A stretch of DNA of 64,000 nucleotides from Posidoniimonas polymericola (GCF_007859935.1 NZ_SJPO01000005.1:248001-312000); one strand, 5' to 3'. Positions 14,953-24,443 are shown, numbered from the stretch's first letter. A program made the numbers and translations. The notes: a model not told the origin generated them from the letters alone.

Positions 14953-16956
14953 ATGGCACAGCTCAGAATCCAGGACGCGGCGCCGCTGTGGTCAACCAGG
15001 CGCCTGGCCGCCGCGGGGCCGCTGACCAAGATGGCGGTCTGGATCGCCGGGACCGCTGCGATCGCCGCGTTGACTCAGGTGGGAGCGAGCCTGCTGGGCG
15101 TCGACTTCTGGATCCTCGATAAGAGCGCCGGCGCGGGCGTGCTGATCGTCGTGGCGTTGTCGCTGCTGCTGGGTCTGCTGTCGATCGAGGGCCGACCGAT
15201 GGCCGACTACGGACTGGTCGCCGAGGCCAACTGGTGGCGGCAGGTGCTCCGCGGCGCAGCAGTCGGCGGCGGGGCGTACGCCTTGCTTGTCGGCTGGGCT
15301 TGGCTGGCGGGCGTCGCGCACTACACCGGCGAGCCGGTCACCGCCTCGCGGAGCGCCAAGATGCTGCTCGCCGTGCTGGCTGCTGGGCCCGTGGCAGCGG
15401 CGCAACAAATCATCTTTGCCGGCTACCTTGTGAGCATCCTCCGCGACCGCCACTCGCGTGCCGTGTCAGTAATCATCCCGGCGGCGTTGTTCGGCCTGGT
15501 GGCGGCAGCCAGCCGGCTGTCGGACCCGCTGGCCGGGCCGCTGTTCGTCAGCATGTTCCTGATCGCCTCGCTGCTGGGGCTGCTGAGGCTCCGCACCGGC
15601 TCGATCATGCTGCCAACCGGCCTGCTCGCCGGCCCAATCGCGGTTCGTGCGTTGCTCTCCAAGAGCCGGCTGCTGTGGTTTACTGTCGAAGACCCCAACG
15701 CGTGGTGGTTCGCGCCCTACGGCGACCCCCGGCTTGGCGTGGCGATGTGGTCGCTGCTGGCGGTTGGCGTCGCCTGGGCCGCGTACGACCTGGCCAGGCA
15801 CGGCGAACACAAGGCCGTGTCCGACGCCGAGGCCGACGCGGCGTTCAAACGCGTGCTGCCGTTCTCGAATCTGTTGTCGTTCACGCCTATTGACCGCTGG
15901 GCCGTGCTGCTGTGGCAGGCGCGGTTCCGGGTGGGGCTGAAGTACCTACCACGGCTGGTGGTGACGCTGATTGCCTCGGCGCTGAACACGATCATCTCGC
16001 TGCCCGAGCGGCTGCTCTGCCCGCTGCTCTTGCGCCGCGACCCGCCCGACCCGGTGTTTATCGTCGGCATGCCGCGCAGCGGCACGACGCACCTGCACAA
16101 CCTGCTGTCGCTCGATCCGCGGTTCCGGTCGCCCCGAAACTACGAGGTGTTCAACCCACACGGTTTCCTGACCGGCTGGACCACCACGGCGTGCCTGACG
16201 CCGATCCTGACCTGGCGGCGGCCGATGGACTCGATGCAGATGACGGTGATGTCTTCGCAGGAGGAAGAGTTCGCGCTGGCGGCGATGGGCAGCCCGTCGC
16301 CCTACTGGGGCTTTGAGTTCCCCCGCGAGATCAGCCGGCACGACGCCTACTGGCAGCCCGAGGGGTTCACCGCCGGCGAGGAACGCGTCTGGGCGCGGCA
16401 CTACAAGCTGCTGCTCCGCAAACTCACCTGCTTCAAGCGGCGGACCCCGCTGCTGAAAAACCCCGCCAACACCGGGCGGGTGAAGCTGCTCCGCAAGCAC
16501 TTCCCGGCGGCCAAGTTTATCCACATCGTCCGCCACCCACACGACGTCTACCGTTCGAACCAGCGGCTGGCGAGCCACGGGCTGGTGGTGTTCCAGCTTC
16601 AGGACCCGCACCCGGCCGACAACTACGCCACGCGGTGCCTGGAGAACTACCGGTCGTTGATGGACGCCTACTACGACGACACCCGCGACGCCCCCGCGGA
16701 ATCGGCGGTCGAGGTCCGCTACGAGGACCTCGTGGCCGACCCGCTGGGCGCCATCCGCCAGGCCTACGCGGCCCTCGGCATGACGGTCACGCCCGAGTTC
16801 GAGCAGCGGCTCAACCGCTACCTCGACTCGGTGAGCCACTACCGCAAGAACCGGTTCGCCACGCTGTCGGCCGACGAGCAGGCCGAGGTCGATGGAGCGA
16901 TGGCCCCATACCTGCAACAATGGGGCTACACCGAGGAGCGTCGGATCGCGGCCTAG
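14953..16956 (+). CDS. CPBP-like membrane domain fused to a sulfotransferase
   Basis: 667 residues from ATG 14953 (a TTG at 14938 would add five). The N-terminal 290 residues hold about eight hydrophobic helices resembling the CPBP/CAAX-protease fold, but the site where that family has EExxxR reads AQQIIFAG near residue 148, so the catalytic glutamates and the arginine are lost. The C-terminal half (about 365-655) is a PAPS-dependent sulfotransferase: FIVGMPRSGTTHLHNLL is the 5'-phosphosulfate loop, and FIHIVRHPHDVYRSN is the 3'-phosphate site. It would place a sulfotransferase at the inner face of a membrane. The acceptor is unknown; sulfated lipids or glycans are possible. No operon partner is evident. 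Confidence 0.85.
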   Translation: MAQLRIQDAAPLWSTRRLAAAGPLTKMAVWIAGTAAIAALTQVGASLLGVDFWILDKSAGAGVLIVVALSLLLGLLSIEGRPMADYGLVAEANWWRQVLRGAAVGGGAYALLVGWAWLAGVAHYTGEPVTASRSAKMLLAVLAAGPVAAAQQIIFAGYLVSILRDRHSRAVSVIIPAALFGLVAAASRLSDPLAGPLFVSMFLIASLLGLLRLRTGSIMLPTGLLAGPIAVRALLSKSRLLWFTVEDPNAWWFAPYGDPRLGVAMWSLLAVGVAWAAYDLARHGEHKAVSDAEADAAFKRVLPFSNLLSFTPIDRWAVLLWQARFRVGLKYLPRLVVTLIASALNTIISLPERLLCPLLLRRDPPDPVFIVGMPRSGTTHLHNLLSLDPRFRSPRNYEVFNPHGFLTGWTTTACLTPILTWRRPMDSMQMTVMSSQEEEFALAAMGSPSPYWGFEFPREISRHDAYWQPEGFTAGEERVWARHYKLLLRKLTCFKRRTPLLKNPANTGRVKLLRKHFPAAKFIHIVRHPHDVYRSNQRLASHGLVVFQLQDPHPADNYATRCLENYRSLMDAYYDDTRDAPAESAVEVRYEDLVADPLGAIRQAYAALGMTVTPEFEQRLNRYLDSVSHYRKNRFATLSADEQAEVDGAMAPYLQQWGYTEERRIAA

Positions 16957-16987
16957 CCGCTGGGTTATCGCGACTTCGGGGCGGCTT

Positions 16988-17095
16988 GTGGGGGCGCCGG
17001 GGGCGCTCCCGCCAGGGAAGCCCCCGACGAGGTACAGGCCGCTGCTCGCACGCGGCCGGGGGCTTCCGCTGTCGCGGAGCGCCCCCGGCGCCCAC
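16988..17095. repeat. Long imperfect palindrome between genes
   Basis: Arms of about 39 bp (16988-17026 and 17056-17095), GC-rich and built on GGGGGCGC and GGAAGCCCCCG, match with a few small gaps around a 29-nt centre. It lies between the sulfotransferase fusion and the first signal peptidase gene. Resembles dispersed palindromic repeats of planctomycete genomes; a terminator role is possible. Confidence 0.65.
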
Positions 17096-17123
17096 AAACG
17101 CATCGTTCGGTTCGCCATCCATC

Positions 17124-18308
17124 ATGCTCAGCGAGCTGCACACCATCTTCCGCCGCGGCTTGCTGGTCGCCCTGGGATTCGCGATCCTCGTGATCTCGGG
17201 CCGCACGCTCCTCCTGCTGGGGATGATGCAGCCGGTCGTCGTCCGGGGCAGCTCGATGGCGCCGACGCTCGAGGGCGAACGCTGGACCATCGCCTGCCCG
17301 CACTGTCAACGCACCCTCACGATCGGCGTCGACCAGCTCGCGAGTCGACCGGCGCCGGCCTGTTTGATCTGCGGCAGCCTGCTTGCCGACGAGTCGCTCT
17401 CGCTGACGCCGGCCGATCAACTCGTTATCGACCGCACCGACTCGCGGCTCGACCGCTGGGACCGGGTCGTGTTCCACTGCCCGCACGACGCCCTCGAGCT
17501 CTGTATCAAGCGGGTGTGGGGGCTGCCGGGCGAGGTGATGACGATCGCCGAGGGCGACGTGTTCGCCGACGGCGTGCGGCTCGCCAAGCCGTTCTCGCGG
17601 CAGATCGAGGTCCGCCGGCTCGAGCACCGCAGCACCGGCTTCCGGCCCCGCTGGCAGACCGACGGCGGCTGGCGGCTGGACGGCGATCGGTGGCAGGGCG
17701 AACCGGTCGAGGGAAAACCGAGCTCGCTCACCTACGACGCCGTGGTGCACGACGATCACCCGGGCAACGTCGCGGTGCGGCGGCGGTTCAATCAGGTGAA
17801 CGACCTGATGATCGACGTCTCTGCCCAGACAGAACCCGCGGCGGTGTGGCAGCTCATGCTGCCGGGCGGCCACGCCACGCTCGACACACGGCGCGGCCTC
17901 GCCTCGATTAGCAACCACCAAGGCGAACGGCAGACGCCACTTGCCACTTCGACGCCGCGGCGGGTGCAGTTCTCCAACTTCGACCACCGGCTGGTGGTGG
18001 GGATCGACGGGCAGGAGCTGCTCTCCCTGCCGGCCAACGACGCCGCAACGGGCCCACCACCCACCGTGCGGGTATTGCACGGCAGAGTCACCCTGCAGGA
18101 CCTCTCGCTGTACAAAGACATCTACTACGAGGGCGTCCCGCTGGCGTGGGGGGCAACCGGCGACCAGCCGTGGCTCATTGGGCCCGACGAGTACTTTGTG
18201 CTCGGTGACAACCAGGCGGTGTCGGTCGACAGCAGGCGGTGGGAGACGACGCCGGGACTGCCGCGGCGGCTGATCCTCGGCCGGCCGTACCGACGACAGG
18301 GGTGGTAG
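17124..18308 (+). CDS. Signal peptidase I-like protein with zinc-ribbon motif and insertion
   Basis: 394 residues from ATG 17124. One N-terminal transmembrane helix (about 12-34), then the serine motif RGSSMAPTL (Ser44) and the lysine motif CIKRVWGLPGEV (Lys129), so the Ser-Lys dyad is intact. The late GDNQAVSVDSR matches the family's GDN box. Between Ser and Lys sits a CPHC...CLIC pair (58-61, 80-83), a likely zinc ribbon absent from E. coli LepB. A ~220-residue insertion precedes the GDN box and includes beta-rich sequence ending DLSLYKDIYYEG. Would cleave signal peptides at the outer face of the inner membrane. A second, larger paralogue follows at 18880. Confidence 0.88.
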   Translation: MLSELHTIFRRGLLVALGFAILVISGRTLLLLGMMQPVVVRGSSMAPTLEGERWTIACPHCQRTLTIGVDQLASRPAPACLICGSLLADESLSLTPADQLVIDRTDSRLDRWDRVVFHCPHDALELCIKRVWGLPGEVMTIAEGDVFADGVRLAKPFSRQIEVRRLEHRSTGFRPRWQTDGGWRLDGDRWQGEPVEGKPSSLTYDAVVHDDHPGNVAVRRRFNQVNDLMIDVSAQTEPAAVWQLMLPGGHATLDTRRGLASISNHQGERQTPLATSTPRRVQFSNFDHRLVVGIDGQELLSLPANDAATGPPPTVRVLHGRVTLQDLSLYKDIYYEGVPLAWGATGDQPWLIGPDEYFVLGDNQAVSVDSRRWETTPGLPRRLILGRPYRRQGW

Positions 18309-18879
18309 CTCGCCAAACCTCCCACTCACCCCAGAATCACAGCCAAACCACATTTGGGCGGGGTGCTTTCCGGGGCTTCGAAGCCTGGCTTGGTGATGGT
18401 TTCGAATGGCAAAGAGCCACCAACCGCCAGAGAATAGGGGCTGCTGCGTGAACTGGGGCAGTCAGTCCCGCGGACGCGTCCGGCGGCTTGCTATCATTGC
18501 CAGCACCGAGCGGGCGATTGATTCGCTGATTGAACTGCGGCTTTTGTCCCTGCTAACGCGCAAAAACGGACAAAAGTCGGCCGTTGAGAGAACCTCTTGT
18601 GAGCGCAAAGCGTTCCAACAAAAAGAGATGCGGCGAGCGACGCCCCAAATGTGGCCTGGCTTCTGTCCCTAAGATTGCATGTCCCCAGAAGGGACAGAAG
18701 TCGCCTGGCCAAGCCTTCGCAGTCCAACGTTCCGGCGTTCGGGGCGATGGGCTATAGTGCACGCCCCCCTGCGCAGCGACCAACCATGTTCAAAACGGCG
18801 TTTCGCTGCGTATCGCGTAAAGAAGAAACACCTGCTGGCTGATCCGTCGCCAGCGATCACTGATAGACTCGCAAAGGCT
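18309..18879. other. Intergenic region with two related inverted repeats
   Basis: 570 bp between the two signal peptidase genes. An inverted repeat CTTTTGTCC/GGACAAAAG lies at 18541-18576, and a second, CTTCTGTCCCT/AGGGACAGAAG, at 18660-18700 with further flanking complementarity (GGCCTGGC, GCCTGGCC). The two cores are alike, suggesting one repeat family. A TATAGT at 18753 could be a -10 for the downstream gene, but its -35 is weak. No gene supported. Confidence 0.5.
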
Positions 18880-20802
18880 ATGGGAAAGAAGACCAAGAAC
18901 AAACGCCGCGGCCCCGAGCCGGTCAACACGACCCCGCTGCCGAAGAAGCGGGCCGAGAAGGACCCGCGGAAGCACGGCCAGGCGACCCGCGAGACGGTCG
19001 AGTCGCTGGTGATCGCGTTTGTGCTGGCATTCCTGTTTAGGACCTTCCAGGCCGAGGCGTTCGTGATCCCAACCGGCTCGATGGCGCCGACCCTGATGGG
19101 CCGCCACGCCGACATGCACTGCCCCGAGTGCGGACAGCGGTACCGGATCAACGAGAGCGAACTGACCGACTCGGACGTCGACCGCATCCGTGAGATGCGC
19201 GGCGGCCGGGTCTCGCCGGCCCAGATCATGGCCGAGAACCGCGGCCTGGCGGGCCAGTGCCCCAACTGCCGGCGCATCAACTGGCTGGGTCCGGTCAACG
19301 GCATCCGCGAATCGCAGGACGCGGTGCTCGAGCGGTCGTACAGCGGCGACCGGATCCTGGTGAACAAGTACCTCTACTCGTTCACCGACCCCCAGCGGTG
19401 GGACGTCGTGGTGTTCAAGTACCCCGGCGACGCGGTGCAGAACTACATCAAGCGGCTGGTGGGGCTGCCGGGCGAGGAGCTAGAGATCAAGGGGGGCGAC
19501 CTGTTTGTCCGCGAGAACGACTCCGACGAGTTCAAGATTGTCCGCAAGCCGCCCAAGAAGATCATGGCCGTACGGCAGCTAGTGTACGACTCGGCCCGCG
19601 AGCCGGCCGAGCTGCGGCAGGCGGGCTACCCGCTGCGGTGGACCCCGGCCAACGACGGCTGGACCGCTGAGGAAGCAGTCAACAACAAGCGGGTCGACCT
19701 CGCCTACCAGGCCAAGGCGACCGACGACACGAGCTGGCTACGCTACAGCCACATCCCAGCAAACGCCGTGACTTGGGCGACCGCCGAGCGGACCGGCATC
19801 GACCTCGGGCCGGACGCCAAACCGCAGCTCATCACCGACTACAACGCCTACAACACCACGATCGATGGCCAACAGCTCCGCCGGCAGGACGGCCGCGTTG
19901 CACTGCCGACCAACGACCAGGGCCTGCACTGGGTGGGCGACCTGATCGTCGACGCCGAGGTCGACATCGCCTCGGACGAGGGGAAGCTGGTTCTCGAGCT
20001 GGTCGAGGCGGGCTGCCGGTTCCGCTGCACCTTCGAGGTGGCCGACGGCTCGGCCGAGCTGACCGCCCTGCCCTTCGGCTCGACCGCGGCGCAGCCGATC
20101 GCCGCCTGCGGCAAGACCGGCGTCCGTGGTGACGGCAGCCACGAGCTGCGGATGGCGAACGTCGACAGCCGGCTGACCGTGTGGGTCGACGGCGGTGTGC
20201 TGAAGTTCGACAAACCAACCGACTACGACGCCCAAGAGCTGCTCGCGTCCGACGGCGGTATCCTGCCCCAGCAGGACGACGCCAACCCGGGCGACCTCTC
20301 GCCCGCCGGCATCGGCGCCGAGGGGCTCGAGGCGACCGTCGACCGCGTCACGCTGTGGCGGGACATCTACTACATCGCCGAGAAGAACACCAAGGACGAC
20401 GTCACCCCCAACCGCGGCTGGCCGCCCAGCGACTTTCTGATGACCACCTCACCGGGAGAGGTCGCCGTGAAGACCGACAACGGGCCGGTCACCTGGTACG
20501 ACATGATGCACGACCCCGCGGCGTGGGACGCGTTCCGCGCGAGGCGGTCGCAGACCTTCAAGCTCGGCGAGGACCAGTTCTTCGTGATGGGCGACAACAG
20601 CGCCGCCAGCTCCGACGCCCGACTGTGGGCCGCGGGCAACGGCGGCAAGGGGGGCATCCCGGGCGGCCCCTACCTCGAACGCAAGATGCTGATCGGCAAG
20701 GCGGTGTGCGTCTACTGGCCGCACTCGTTCGACCGGCTGCCGGGGACCTCGATCCCGTTCCCGCTGTTCCCCAACGTCCGCGACATGCGGCTGGTTCGTT
20801 AA
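18880..20802 (+). CDS. lepB: Giant signal peptidase I with zinc-ribbon motif and large insertion
   Basis: 640 residues from ATG 18880 (AAAGG about 5 nt upstream), about twice the size of typical LepB. A basic N-terminus is followed by one transmembrane helix (ESLVIAFVLAFLFRTF), the serine motif IPTGSMAPTL (Ser67) and the lysine motif IKRLVGLPGEE (Lys191). CPEC (81-84) and CPNC (127-130) would form a zinc ribbon between them. About 340 residues rich in beta strands are inserted before the final box FFVMGDNSAASSDAR (near residue 566); part resembles a concanavalin-like fold and ends in LWRDIYYIAEKN, like its neighbour. Probably the main signal peptidase, with the 17124 gene as a diverged duplicate. 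Confidence 0.9.
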   Translation: MGKKTKNKRRGPEPVNTTPLPKKRAEKDPRKHGQATRETVESLVIAFVLAFLFRTFQAEAFVIPTGSMAPTLMGRHADMHCPECGQRYRINESELTDSDVDRIREMRGGRVSPAQIMAENRGLAGQCPNCRRINWLGPVNGIRESQDAVLERSYSGDRILVNKYLYSFTDPQRWDVVVFKYPGDAVQNYIKRLVGLPGEELEIKGGDLFVRENDSDEFKIVRKPPKKIMAVRQLVYDSAREPAELRQAGYPLRWTPANDGWTAEEAVNNKRVDLAYQAKATDDTSWLRYSHIPANAVTWATAERTGIDLGPDAKPQLITDYNAYNTTIDGQQLRRQDGRVALPTNDQGLHWVGDLIVDAEVDIASDEGKLVLELVEAGCRFRCTFEVADGSAELTALPFGSTAAQPIAACGKTGVRGDGSHELRMANVDSRLTVWVDGGVLKFDKPTDYDAQELLASDGGILPQQDDANPGDLSPAGIGAEGLEATVDRVTLWRDIYYIAEKNTKDDVTPNRGWPPSDFLMTTSPGEVAVKTDNGPVTWYDMMHDPAAWDAFRARRSQTFKLGEDQFFVMGDNSAASSDARLWAAGNGGKGGIPGGPYLERKMLIGKAVCVYWPHSFDRLPGTSIPFPLFPNVRDMRLVR

Positions 20803-20848
20803 ACGCCAAGACGCGAAGCACCAACAATCGTCAAGGAGGACGATCAAA

Positions 20849-21583
20849 ATGGCACTGCTAGAAGCCCGCGGGCTCGTTAAGTCGTACGGCCGCCGCCGCG
20901 TGGTGGACGGCGTGGAGTTTGAGGTCGAGCCGGGCGAGATCGTCGGCCTGCTGGGCCCGAACGGCGCCGGCAAGACCACCTCGTTCCGCATGACGTGCGG
21001 CATGGTCGAGCCCGACGCCGGGCGCGTGATGCTGTGCGGCAAGGAGGTCACCAACTGGCCGATGTTCCGCCGCGCACGCGAGGGCGGCATGGGCTACCTG
21101 GCCCAGGAGTCGAGCGTGTTCCGCAAGCTGTCGGTGCAGAACAACCTGCTGGGCGTGATGGAGATGCTCGGCGTCAACCGCCGCGAGCGGCGGCGACGCA
21201 CCGAGGAGCTCATGGAGCAGTTCGGCATCACCAAGCTCCGCAAGAGCAAGGCGATGTCGCTGTCGGGCGGCGAGCGGCGGCGATTGGAGATCGCCCGCTG
21301 CCTGGTGTCCGACCCGAAGATCATCCTGCTGGACGAGCCGTTCACCGGGATCGACCCGGTCACGATCGACAACATCCAGGGCATCGTCCGCGACCTGCGG
21401 GACCGTGGGATCTCGATCCTGATCACCGACCACCAGGTCCGCGAAACGCTCGAGATCACCGACCGCAGCTACGTGGTGAGGGCGGGCAAGATCCTGTGCC
21501 ACGGCCACCCCCAGGAGGTCCTGAGCAACCCGGACGCCAAACGGTACTACTTTGGCGAGGGGATCGAACTCGGCGCTGCGTAG
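20849..21583 (+). CDS. lptB: LPS export ABC transporter ATPase LptB
   Basis: 244 residues, the standard LptB length. Walker A GPNGAGKTT, the LptB-typical GYLAQESSVFRKLSV Q-loop region, signature LSGGERRRLEIAR, Walker B ILLDEPFTGIDP and switch His (ITDHQVRETL). It energises lipopolysaccharide extraction from the inner membrane with LptFG, which are not in this window. A strong ribosome binding site AAGGAGGA lies 8 nt before the ATG. 46 bp downstream of lepB, so possibly co-transcribed with it. Confidence 0.94.
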   Translation: MALLEARGLVKSYGRRRVVDGVEFEVEPGEIVGLLGPNGAGKTTSFRMTCGMVEPDAGRVMLCGKEVTNWPMFRRAREGGMGYLAQESSVFRKLSVQNNLLGVMEMLGVNRRERRRRTEELMEQFGITKLRKSKAMSLSGGERRRLEIARCLVSDPKIILLDEPFTGIDPVTIDNIQGIVRDLRDRGISILITDHQVRETLEITDRSYVVRAGKILCHGHPQEVLSNPDAKRYYFGEGIELGAA

Positions 21584-21656
21584 TCGGGCACGCGGGCGGC
21601 GGAGCGGGTATATTGCATGTCCGTACCAATCGACTCCACCGACCCCAGGCCGATCG

Positions 21657-22433
21657 ATGACCCTGCACCGTTTAGCGTTTGCCCCGTTGCTCCTGCTGCT
21701 GGCGACCTGCTGTTTCGCGGAAGACGCGACCAAACAGGTGATCCAGCTCCGCACCTACACGCTGGTCGACGCCGAGGCCGAGCAGCGGCTCGACGACTAC
21801 CTCGAGAACGCCCTGCTCCCAGCGCTGAAGCGGCAAGGCATCGGGCCGGTTGGGGTGTTGACCCCCGCCGAAGCCGAAGCGGGCCAGCCGCCCCGCGTCA
21901 TGCTCATCACTCCGGCCGACTCTTGGGCCGCGTTGCTCGACGCCGAGCGGCGGCTCGACGCCGACACCGAGTACCGCCAGGCGGCCAAGGACTACCTGGC
22001 CACGCCGGCCGACAAGCCGCTGGTAAAACGGATCACAAGCGAGCTGCTGATTGCCTTCGACGCCTGGCCGCAGACCTCCGTGCCGGAGCAGAAGCAGGCG
22101 GGCAAGGACCGGCTGTTCGAGCTGCGGACCTACGAGAGCCCGACCGAGGAGTTCGGCCGCCTGAAGGTCGAGATGTTCAATTCCGGCGAGATCCCGATAT
22201 TCCTCGACTCGGGCATCAGCCCGGTGTTCATGGGGCAGGCCGTGGTCGGCGACAAGCTGCCCAACCTGACCTACCTGACCGTCTACGACGACGCCGACGC
22301 CCGCGACCTCGCGTGGAAGACCTTTGTCGAGCACGCCGACTGGCAGGTGCTCAAGGAGGTGAAGAAGTACCTGGGGACCGTGAGCAAGATCCACAAGAGC
22401 GACTGGAAGGCGAAGAGCTACTCGGAGCTGTAG
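21657..22433 (+). CDS. Secreted NIPSNAP-family protein
   Basis: 258 residues. A cleavable signal peptide is predicted (MTLHRLAFAPLLLLLATCCFA). Two NIPSNAP/dimeric alpha-beta barrel repeats follow, the second opening with RLFELRTYESPTEEFGRLKVEMF and the first with IQLRTYTLVDAEAEQRL. These domains are of unclear biochemical role; planctomycetes have many exported copies. A frame starting at 21617 in another phase is a shadow. TATATT at 21609 may be its -10 element. Confidence 0.88.
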   Translation: MTLHRLAFAPLLLLLATCCFAEDATKQVIQLRTYTLVDAEAEQRLDDYLENALLPALKRQGIGPVGVLTPAEAEAGQPPRVMLITPADSWAALLDAERRLDADTEYRQAAKDYLATPADKPLVKRITSELLIAFDAWPQTSVPEQKQAGKDRLFELRTYESPTEEFGRLKVEMFNSGEIPIFLDSGISPVFMGQAVVGDKLPNLTYLTVYDDADARDLAWKTFVEHADWQVLKEVKKYLGTVSKIHKSDWKAKSYSEL

Positions 22434-22714
22434 CAAGGCTTCGCCGGCGGCACGCCGCACGCGGGACCATCGCCACCTGCAGTTCACCGCGAAATCATTG
22501 CTGAAAACCCCGGCATCAGCACCGTTTCCGGTTTAAATCCGCCGCTGTTTCTACCATAGAAGAGTGCAGACCTCGGCGCGGCGCAATGCCCGCCTACGGC
22601 GTTCCCACCGATTGGGCGTTTCTCATTCGGAAGGAGTTCTCATCAGCAGGGGCCTGCACCGGAACAGAAACATCTAGGCGGCCCGTTGGCGGGCGCGACG
22701 ACAGGAGCCGGGCG

Positions 22715-24382
22715 ATGGCGGCAGACAGGTGGATTGCGCGGTGCGCGGCGGCGTGCACGGTCGGCTGGGCTTGCTTTGGCGGGCCCGCGGCCCGGGGAGT
22801 CACGCTCCCGACGGTCAACCTCTCCAACAGCCAGGGGAGCTACGAGGGCGTCTACTTCGTCATCCGCGACGTCAATGCCGCGCCGCTGTCGGCGGCTCGG
22901 ATCGCCCAAATCGAGGAGAGCTCGGTCAAGACGCGCGAGTTCTACGCGGCCAACTCCGGCGGGACCTACGACCTCCGCTACGCGCACATCCTGGACGTCC
23001 CGCTGACACTCGACAGCAACGGCCGCCGCATCGGCGACTGGATCGCCGACGCCGAGAACTACGTGCGTTCGCAGTACGGCATCGAGCCCGAGAGCTACCA
23101 CGCCAACCTGTTCGACGTCAGCGGCACCACGCCCGACGAGGGCCAGGGCTGGTCCGGCCTGGCGTGGATCCCGAGCAACAACTACGCGGTGCAGCCCGAC
23201 ATCACGAGCAACTGGGGCCAGATTGTCGCCGACCACGAGCTGGGCCACCGCATCGGCGCCCCGCACGCCGGCGCGTGGCGGAGCATCAATGACGCCAACT
23301 ACACGCCGTATGTCTACGACTACGACGCCGGCGCCTACGTCGAGTACAACCAGTCGGTGCACGGCTACCAGTCGACGCCGCTGGGCGTCCACCGCGATGA
23401 GTACGGCAACCCCTTCGACGTGATGGGCAACATCAGCCACGGGCACTTCAACGTGCACGAGAAGCTCAACAGCCTGCACTGGCTCACCGAAGACCAGGTC
23501 GCCGACCCGAACGAGCTGGAAGAGGGCGTCTACCGGATCTACGCCCACGACGACCAGCAGGCTTACTACAGCCGCCGCGACGACACCTACGGTGTGCAGG
23601 ACGGCTACCACGCCGACCTGCTGTACGGGCTGACCTACGACCGGCGGGTAGTGGAGTACAACAACAGCCGCAACCGCTTCGGCTACAGCTTCCAGAACGT
23701 CACGCTGGAGTACCGGACCGGCAAGGACGGGCTGCAGTTCTACCTGGACGGCGCCGTGCTGGACCTGGACCCCGAGGGGGGCCTGGACCGCAACAACGGC
23801 GAGCGGGAGCTGGAGGTAGGTCAAACCATCCGCGAGATCGACTTCGGCACGGCGTTCTACCAAGGCGAAGAGGGCGTCGACTTCGCGGCACTAAGTTCCC
23901 CGCCGCCCCAGCGTCCTTGGGAGGTCATGTCCAGCTGGCTGGAGTTCGCCGTGCTGGGAACCGGCGCCGACTCGATTGGGAGCTATGTCGAGCTGGCGAT
24001 TGGGACGGCCAACTACGCGGTCGAGACCGGCGTCTTTGCCGACCTCAACATCGACGGGCTGCTCGACCGGGCCGACTGGGACATCTTCACCGCCAACAGC
24101 GGCGTCGATCTGGACACGCTGACCTACACAAACCGCTACCTCCACGGCGATCTCGATTTCGACGGCGACAACGACTACCGCGACTTCCTGTTGTTCAAAC
24201 TGAGCTACCTAGAGCTCAACGGCGCGGCGGCGTTCGCGAGCATGCTCGCCGTGCCCGAGCCGGGCGCGGGGGCGGGGCTGCTGATCCTGCTCTGGCTGGG
24301 CCAACGGCACAGGCTCCGCCGGCCGGAGGGCGACGCCGCAATTGCGGGCGAAACCCTCGAAAACGTCGGCTCGCTGGGATAA
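22715..24382 (+). CDS. Secreted metzincin-like metalloprotease with dockerin-like and PEP-CTERM ends
   Basis: 555 residues from ATG 22715, preceded by AGGAG at 8 nt; a longer frame from 22586 lacks such a site. A signal peptide is followed by a protease domain with HELGHRIGAPH (174-184), the HExxHxxGxxH zinc site of metzincins, and a candidate Met-turn FDVMGN (Met237). Residues about 480-535 (FADLNIDGLLDRADWDIF and HGDLDFDGDNDYRDFLLF) form two calcium-loop helices like a type I dockerin. The C-terminus is VPEPG, a hydrophobic stretch, then RHRLRR: a PEP-CTERM sorting signal. Likely exported and sorted to the cell surface or matrix. Substrate unknown. Confidence 0.85.
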   Translation: MAADRWIARCAAACTVGWACFGGPAARGVTLPTVNLSNSQGSYEGVYFVIRDVNAAPLSAARIAQIEESSVKTREFYAANSGGTYDLRYAHILDVPLTLDSNGRRIGDWIADAENYVRSQYGIEPESYHANLFDVSGTTPDEGQGWSGLAWIPSNNYAVQPDITSNWGQIVADHELGHRIGAPHAGAWRSINDANYTPYVYDYDAGAYVEYNQSVHGYQSTPLGVHRDEYGNPFDVMGNISHGHFNVHEKLNSLHWLTEDQVADPNELEEGVYRIYAHDDQQAYYSRRDDTYGVQDGYHADLLYGLTYDRRVVEYNNSRNRFGYSFQNVTLEYRTGKDGLQFYLDGAVLDLDPEGGLDRNNGERELEVGQTIREIDFGTAFYQGEEGVDFAALSSPPPQRPWEVMSSWLEFAVLGTGADSIGSYVELAIGTANYAVETGVFADLNIDGLLDRADWDIFTANSGVDLDTLTYTNRYLHGDLDFDGDNDYRDFLLFKLSYLELNGAAAFASMLAVPEPGAGAGLLILLWLGQRHRLRRPEGDAAIAGETLENVGSLG

Positions 24383-24443
24383 CCTAGGGGAAGTTGCATC
24401 CCCGCTCTCCCAGCCGCGGCCGCGTGACCGGCGCTCGACAAGC

